Assembly: GCA_031265025.1 (NCBI GenBank)
Contig: JAISDF010000150.1
Location: 1-10,701 of the forward strand
Source of the DNA: Spirochaetaceae bacterium
GTDB taxonomy: Bacteria > Spirochaetota > Spirochaetia > Treponematales > Breznakiellaceae
Reading direction: 5' to 3'
Length of the DNA stretch: 10,701 bases
Shown here: piece by piece, positions 7,014-10,701 of the stretch
Numbering within the stretch: the first letter of the stretch is position 1
Layout: each line of letters opens with the position of its first letter
Notes under the pieces: model-generated
Databases searched by the model: none
What the model was told of the DNA's origin: nothing
What the model saw: only the letters and a program-made list of their open reading frames with translations
Program-made: the position numbers and the translations under genes

Positions 7014-7100
7014 TTGAGTACGGTTTTGCTCTCCCATTTCGCGCGTCATAATGGCCTGTTTTCCCCGCCCCGGCATTGTCCGTGGTTTTGTTCGGGATAA
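7014..7100 (+). CDS. Possible 28-residue leader peptide
   Basis: A TTG start at 7014 has a Shine-Dalgarno AGGAG (7001-7005) at 8-nt spacing, and the frame runs 28 codons to TAA 7098-7100, ending 8 bases before the terminator stem. The peptide begins MSTVLLSHFARHN and ends PRHCPWFCSG. It contains three His, two Cys and a single Trp, with no run of one amino acid as in classical attenuator peptides. It is neither a signal peptide nor a recognised small protein. The start is non-ATG, and a 29-codon open frame can occur by chance, so this is tentative. Confidence 0.35.
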   Translation: MSTVLLSHFARHNGLFSPPRHCPWFCSG

Positions 7101-7107
7101 AAAGTAG

Positions 7108-7151
7108 AAAAGCCGATCTGTCCGTTTATACGGGCAGGCCGGCTTTTTTTT
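7108..7151 (+). terminator. Strong intrinsic terminator inside the leader
   Basis: Outer stem AAAAGCCG (7108-7115) with CGGCTTTT (7140-7147), a small internal loop, inner stem CTGTCCG (7118-7124) with CGGGCAG (7131-7137), loop TTTATA and a T8 run (7144-7151). It lies 116 nt before the start of the next gene with no complete gene in front of it, so it either ends a small RNA or controls read-through into 7267. Confidence 0.9.
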
Positions 7152-7183
7152 ATTTGTGTCTGTGATAAAGGATTTGTTAATAG

Positions 7184-7246
7184 TCGCCTCGAACCTTCAC
7201 AGGGTTCCCCGCGGATTATAGGCGAACTACTTTAGTGAGCTACGCC
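7184..7246 (+). promoter_or_regulatory. Mutually exclusive hairpins upstream of the second reductase
   Basis: TCGCCT (7184-7189) pairs with AGGCGA (7220-7225) around an inner hairpin GAACC/GGTTC (7191-7195 with 7203-7207). The same GGCG (7221-7224) can instead pair with CGCC (7243-7246) around CTACT/AGTgAG. The two folds exclude each other. Neither covers the Shine-Dalgarno at 7257-7262. A weak alternative promoter (TTGTGT 7154-7159, 17 nt, TTAATA 7177-7182) could allow transcription independent of the terminator. Confidence 0.3.
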
Positions 7247-7266
7247 AAAATTGAATGGAGGTAAGA

Positions 7267-9039
7267 ATGGAAAAGAAAGGAATCTCACGGAGAGAGTTTC
7301 TGAAGAACGCCGGTAAGGTAGCCGGAGGCGCCGCGGTCGGCGGCCTGCTTTCCAGTTGCGCTACTACAGGCGGCGGCGGCAGCGGCGGAGTTCCCAGTAC
7401 ATGGGATATGGAAGCGGATGTTGTTATTCTGGGACTGGGCGGCGCGGGAGCTTCAGCGGCTATTGAAGCCCACGATGCCGGCGCCTCGGTACTGATCCTG
7501 GAAAAACAGGCCGCCAATCACCATTTCAGCAATTCGAGAATGTCAGGCGGTGTCTGGCACAATCCTGATCTTTCAGGTGATCCCGAAGCCCTGGTAGAAT
7601 ATGTCAAGGCCACGATGAGCGGCGAGAATATCCCCTGGAAGTTTGAAGGTGAAATGGAAGACCGTTCAGACGCCATGGCCAGGATGTTTGCCCCTGAAAT
7701 GAAGAAGACCGAAGCCTGGCTCATGAAGATTGATCCCGATCTCGATCAGAGGGCCATGGCCGCGGGCGGCGACGCTTCATTCCCCATGTTCCCCAAATTC
7801 AGGGAAGCCAAATACGGCCGGACCGTCAGCACCAGGTACAAGGGTTTTGCCGACGCCAATCCGTCGCAGCCCACCTATGAGAGGCCGAAGCTCCAGAAAA
7901 GCTCCGGTGAGGCTCTCATGCATGCCATCATCGAAGAGGGCATCAAGAAACAGCGTCCCAATATCAGGATAGAGTATGAGACGCCCTTCAAACATTTTAT
8001 ACGGTCTGTGGTAAACGGCGGCTTGCAGGGTGACATACAGGGCGTAACGGCCATTAAAAACGGCAGGGAAATCACCGTCAAGGCCAAGAGGGCGGTCATA
8101 GTCTCCACCGGCGGTTTTGAGTACAACGTCAAAATGAGAAGGGCCTTCCAGGAAGGTCCGGGCGTCAAAGGCTGGTGCTTCTACGGTTCTCCCGACAATA
8201 CCGGCGACGGCATTGAGGCGGCCATCCTTATCGGCGCCGCCCTGGTAAAGGTCGCCAAGTCCGCGTCCCGTATCGAGTCCGCCTTCCCCTATGGCAAGGC
8301 ATGGGACGAGAAAAAACTCAAGGTAGGCGCCGGAACGGCCGCTACCTCCCAGCCCAACAGCGTCATAGTCGATAACTTCGGAAACCGGTATACCGACGAG
8401 CACATCATCACCGATTCAACCAGGCCCTACCGCTATCAGTTCTACAAGGAAGCGGTAAAGTACGACATGTTGAGGATGATGTACCCCCGTATTCCCAGTT
8501 GGCTCATCTTTGATGAGAGCAGGCGTACAGGCGGCGGAGTGGTCAGTAACGGTACTACTGTCGGTTATGGCTTCCTTCCCTGGGCGAATGACAACATGGA
8601 CGCCATTAACAGGGGCTGGATTATCAAGGCCGATACCCTTGACGAGCTTGCCGCCAAGATCAAGGCCGACCCGGAAAACAGGAATCTGATCGACGCCAAC
8701 AACCTCAAAGCGGCAGTGGCAAGGTTTAACACCTTCTGCGCGGCCGGCAAGGATGACGACTTTAGCAGGACGCCCGCGACCATGGGCCCGGTTCAGCGGC
8801 CTCCCTACTATGCCATGAAGATGTATCCGGGCGGACCCAATACCAAGGGCGGTATTGACGCCGACGAAAGACGGCAGGTCTATGACTGGGATGGCAACCC
8901 CATTCCGAGGCTTTACACAGCCGGTGAAATTTCTTCCGTGTTCAAGTTCACCTATCAGGCAGGCGGTAACATTACCGAATGTATGGTATGCGGACGGGTC
9001 GCCGGAAGGAACGCCGCGGCCGAGAGGCCCTGGGCATAA
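7267..9039 (+). CDS. Tat-exported FAD-dependent oxidoreductase lipoprotein
   Basis: A 590-residue FAD_binding_2 protein. The start at 7267 is preferred over the in-frame ATG at 7255 because GGAGGT (7257-7262) lies just before it. The N-terminus is a twin-arginine signal (SRREFLKNA, R8-R9), a weakly hydrophobic Gly/Ala core and a lipobox LLSSC31, then a Gly/Ser linker. It should therefore fold with FAD in the cytoplasm and be exported and lipid-anchored. FAD binding: ILGLGGAGAS at 54-63, Glu79, and the late FAD loop ending IPRLYTAGE at 546-554. There is no FMN_bind or haem domain. Unlike the first reductase, the catalytic HHTMGG is replaced by PGGPNTKGGID (521-531) and HGxNRLG by KFTYQAGGNITE (560-571). 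This end is closer in style to ketosteroid dehydrogenase-like members. Reaction and substrate are unknown; electrons might come from an FMN-binding lipoprotein. Confidence 0.85.
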   Translation: MEKKGISRREFLKNAGKVAGGAAVGGLLSSCATTGGGGSGGVPSTWDMEADVVILGLGGAGASAAIEAHDAGASVLILEKQAANHHFSNSRMSGGVWHNPDLSGDPEALVEYVKATMSGENIPWKFEGEMEDRSDAMARMFAPEMKKTEAWLMKIDPDLDQRAMAAGGDASFPMFPKFREAKYGRTVSTRYKGFADANPSQPTYERPKLQKSSGEALMHAIIEEGIKKQRPNIRIEYETPFKHFIRSVVNGGLQGDIQGVTAIKNGREITVKAKRAVIVSTGGFEYNVKMRRAFQEGPGVKGWCFYGSPDNTGDGIEAAILIGAALVKVAKSASRIESAFPYGKAWDEKKLKVGAGTAATSQPNSVIVDNFGNRYTDEHIITDSTRPYRYQFYKEAVKYDMLRMMYPRIPSWLIFDESRRTGGGVVSNGTTVGYGFLPWANDNMDAINRGWIIKADTLDELAAKIKADPENRNLIDANNLKAAVARFNTFCAAGKDDDFSRTPATMGPVQRPPYYAMKMYPGGPNTKGGIDADERRQVYDWDGNPIPRLYTAGEISSVFKFTYQAGGNITECMVCGRVAGRNAAAERPWA

Positions 9040-9058
9040 ACCCAAGTATGAAGAGATT

Positions 9059-9092
9059 GAGAGGGCCGGCGTCAGTGCTGGCCCTCTCTTTT
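9059..9092 (+). terminator. Intrinsic terminator of the second flavoprotein
   Basis: Twelve-base-pair stem GAGAGGGCCGGC (9059-9070) with GCTGGCCCTCTC (9077-9088), one G-T wobble, six-base loop, then four T. The short T-run may allow read-through into the gene at 9157, which has no good promoter of its own. Confidence 0.85.
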
Positions 9093-9156
9093 GGCAAGAC
9101 TGATAGAGTTGTCAGAAAACTTCACGTTTCAGAACAACTTCCTCAAAGTGAAGAGC

Positions 9157-10170
9157 ATGGAAGAAACAAGTAAAGTACATGAGATGGAAGTCCACGAGGC
9201 TGTCATAAGCATGAGCGGCTATCTGCCTGACGAGATAGATGTGGGCGCTGATTTTCCCCTCAGGTTCCTTGTCCGCTGTAAATCGGAATGCAGCCTGGAC
9301 GGGGGAACGATACGGGTTGTTGACAGCGACGGCAATACCGCCGCCGAGGCCGCGGTATCCCCGGCGGAAGAAAGCGCCGATGATTCGTCCCCGGCGTCCG
9401 GGGCAATTGCCTACAGGACGGAAATTTTTTCCGTAAAGGCCCCGGTTGTTCCGGGTGAATACACCTGGACGGCGTTTTATTCCGATTCAAAAAAAGAAGA
9501 CGGCGGGACAGAGGAGCCATCCACAAACAGCCCCGAAGTATCTGGGATTGAACATACGGGATCGCTTGAGTTTTCCCTTAAAATACGGGCCCACCTGATA
9601 AGCATATCTATATGGGATGTTCCCATGCCGGTAAGCACAGGCGAAAAATTCACCGTCGGCATAGGGGCCGCCTGTTCATCGGGATGTTCCCTTGCGGGTC
9701 AGACTCTTACAATAGAAGACGCTGAAACAGGGAAACAGTTGGCTGAGGGAAAACTGGGGAATGAGATTCTTGGCCAGACCAGGGCTACATACTGGACAAT
9801 GCAGGAGCTTGACGCTCCCTCCGATGAGGCGGTACACCGCTGGACAGTGCGCTGCCATATCCCCGAAGGCGGATTACCCCACCAGGCCGAGGGCCCTGAC
9901 CTTGTGTTTCGTACCGCCGCCGCCCCCCGGTATACGGTTACGGTAAAAGTAAGCGATGACCGGGATTTTCTGCCCCTGGCCGGGGCCGATATTCAACTGG
10001 GCCTCCGCAAAGCGGTTACCGGCACAGACGGCGCGGCGGTTCTGAAAGTACCCGAAGGCGATCAGGAACTGGTGGTTGTCAAAATGAACTATATTACCCA
10101 CCAGTCCATGATGAATATACACGAAGACAGTTCAATAAGCGCGGCCCTGGAATATTCTCCTCAATTATAA
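9157..10170 (+). CDS. Duplicated beta-sandwich protein with CX3C motifs, function unknown
   Basis: A 337-residue protein from ATG 9157. An in-frame TTG at 9091 would start inside the terminator T-run and is unlikely; ATG 9184 is also possible. The Shine-Dalgarno is weak (GAAG at 9150-9153) and lies in a 6-bp inverted repeat (CTTCAC 9120-9125 / GTGAAG 9148-9153). Three beta-rich parts are visible. Two are Ig-like and related: each has a hydrophobic strand, a Cys-X3-Cys (CKSECSLDGG and CSSGCSLAGQ), a strand ending in D, then a W-containing strand (EYTWTAF and HRWTVRC). The third, about the last 75 residues, resembles a carboxypeptidase regulatory-like fold (PLAGADIQLG, TGTDGAAVLKVPEG). No signal peptide or membrane helix is seen, so it is probably cytosolic unless the start is wrong. 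It sits between reductase genes and may be a partner or chaperone; this is inference. Confidence 0.75.
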   Translation: MEETSKVHEMEVHEAVISMSGYLPDEIDVGADFPLRFLVRCKSECSLDGGTIRVVDSDGNTAAEAAVSPAEESADDSSPASGAIAYRTEIFSVKAPVVPGEYTWTAFYSDSKKEDGGTEEPSTNSPEVSGIEHTGSLEFSLKIRAHLISISIWDVPMPVSTGEKFTVGIGAACSSGCSLAGQTLTIEDAETGKQLAEGKLGNEILGQTRATYWTMQELDAPSDEAVHRWTVRCHIPEGGLPHQAEGPDLVFRTAAAPRYTVTVKVSDDRDFLPLAGADIQLGLRKAVTGTDGAAVLKVPEGDQELVVVKMNYITHQSMMNIHEDSSISAALEYSPQL

Positions 10171-10178
10171 GGTATAAG

Positions 10179-10195
10179 TATAAGGCCGCCTTATA
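10179..10195. terminator. Possible bidirectional hairpin between convergent genes
   Basis: TATAAGG (10179-10185), loop CCG, CCTTATA (10189-10195): a perfect 7-bp stem in the 50-base gap between the plus-strand gene ending at 10170 and the minus-strand gene ending at 10221. It has no long T-run, so it would be a weak terminator for either. Confidence 0.35.
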
Positions 10196-10220
10196 TTCCG
10201 GCGCGAGCCCCTGTAAAGGG

Positions 10221-10676
10221 TCAGCGCTTGAGATCGGCGTCGGTAAGGCCCGCGCTTGCCAGGGCCTTTGCCGCGGCTTCCATTATACCCTCGCTGGTAA
10301 AGGTAGCGCCGGTAAGGGCATCTACCACAATGGTATTGCCTTTGAGCATGGCGTCAGGCAGGGTGTCGATAGCCAGGCTGCCTATGCCCGGCGTTTCCTC
10401 ATGACCCACGGCGGTAATAGAGACAAGCACCCTGTCTTGTACATCCAGGGTAACTTCTACCGCCCCGTGATACCCGCTGGCCCTGCCGGTATAAGGTCCG
10501 GGCCCCGGATTTGCTTCAATTACAAGACCGTTTTGCGCCGCGGGAGCCGGGGGTGTGGATGCCGCCGGCGCTGAGACCGCCGCCGTGTTTCCCGCGGCCG
10601 GGGCAGCGGACCCGGCACAGCCCGCCAGTAATGAAAACGCCGCCGCAGCCAGAAGAACAACCGTAATCTTTTTCAT
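10221..10676 (-). CDS. FMN-binding (flavinylated) lipoprotein
   Basis: A 151-residue lipoprotein that should carry covalently bound FMN as a one-domain electron carrier outside the inner membrane. The start at 10676-10674 is chosen over the upstream ATG at 10691 because AGGGGA lies five bases before it and because it gives a standard signal: MKK, hydrophobic core to LLAGC20. Residues about 21-50 are an Ala/Pro/Ser linker. Residues about 60-148 are an FMN_bind domain (as in RnfG/NqrC/PplA-type proteins) with HEETPGIG (92-99) and the ApbE target motif D119-ALTGAT, Thr125 being the expected flavinylation site. It is clearly related to the FMN_bind domain of the first reductase, which has HNDTPGIA and a Ser at the target position. 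It points toward the reductases from the opposite strand. Its promoter lies outside the window. Confidence 0.9.
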   Translation of the reverse strand: MKKITVVLLAAAAFSLLAGCAGSAAPAAGNTAAVSAPAASTPPAPAAQNGLVIEANPGPGPYTGRASGYHGAVEVTLDVQDRVLVSITAVGHEETPGIGSLAIDTLPDAMLKGNTIVVDALTGATFTSEGIMEAAAKALASAGLTDADLKR

Positions 10677-10701
10677 GATTTCCCCTTTCATATAGTTTTA
10701 T

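Larger units (their letters stand above)
6974..7151 (+). promoter_or_regulatory. Candidate attenuator leader or terminator-ended small RNA
   Basis: The predicted RNA begins just before AAAAGAGCCGG (6980-6990). This can pair locally: AGAGC and GTACT with AGTAC and GCTCT near 7017-7032. Alternatively it can pair with CCGGCTTTT (7139-7147), the 3' arm of the terminator, with a two-base bulge. In between lies a possible short ORF (7014-7100). The arrangement of leader ORF, alternative pairing and terminator ahead of a long gene is that of transcription attenuation. I recognise no known riboswitch class. The other reading is an independent small RNA of about 178 nt ending at the terminator. Confidence 0.4.

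Noticed and set aside
8416..9045. 209-codon minus-strand open frame
   Set aside because: Antisense shadow of the Tat reductase, no Shine-Dalgarno.
9091..9156. TTG start of the beta-sandwich gene at 9091
   Set aside because: It falls in the T-run of the terminator and has no Shine-Dalgarno.
1..10701. CRISPR arrays, insertion sequences, tRNA or rRNA genes
   Set aside because: No spaced identical repeats, transposase motifs, terminal inverted repeats or cloverleaf patterns were seen; the GAACC/GGTTC hairpin near 7191-7207 resembles a T-arm but lacks the rest of a tRNA.

Overview
The window most likely comes from a spirochaete of the Treponema group, and its fairly GC-rich coding DNA would suit a termite-gut treponeme. 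This rests mainly on the 1003-residue membrane-anchored coiled-coil protein at 1513-4524. Its plan (one N-terminal membrane helix, a very long coiled coil, a small C-terminal helix-turn-helix-like segment) and its position behind a HAD phosphatase match what I know as the spirochaete SpiroCoCo family. The species is an inference; no rRNA or other marker gene is present.

Left part (1-827): lower in GC and gene-poor. The minus strand carries the first 22 codons of an exported protein running off the edge (1-66), a well-supported 72-residue small protein (494-712) with its own promoter, and what looks like a frameshifted remnant of a second small gene behind it (267-519). A plus-strand promoter at about 792-821 sits so close to the HAD start that the mRNA may be leaderless.

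Middle (828-4606): a two-gene operon, HAD-family hydrolase then the coiled-coil protein, 7 nt apart.

Right part (4607-10701): an extracytosolic flavoprotein redox island. It holds a lipoprotein with an FMN_bind domain fused to a fumarate-reductase-like FAD domain (4768-6744), a Tat-exported FAD lipoprotein with a divergent active site (7267-9039), a duplicated beta-sandwich protein without signal peptide (9157-10170), and, convergent, a small FMN-binding lipoprotein (10221-10676). Likely division of labour: FMN covalently attached by ApbE (not in the window) carries electrons outside the inner membrane, and the FAD domains reduce small organic acceptors. The first reductase keeps most fumarate-reductase catalytic residues but has Tyr where Shewanella fumarate reductase has His365. 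The second lacks the catalytic His and Arg, so its substrate is unknown.

The most unusual non-coding element is the leader of the second reductase (about 6939-7266): promoter, a possible 28-codon leader peptide with a Shine-Dalgarno, a strong intrinsic terminator, then a structured stretch before the start codon. This is laid out like an attenuator, or alternatively a small RNA. Other structural oddities are a 17-bp tandem duplication abutting the ribosome-binding site of the first reductase and four 18-residue tandem repeats inside the coiled coil.
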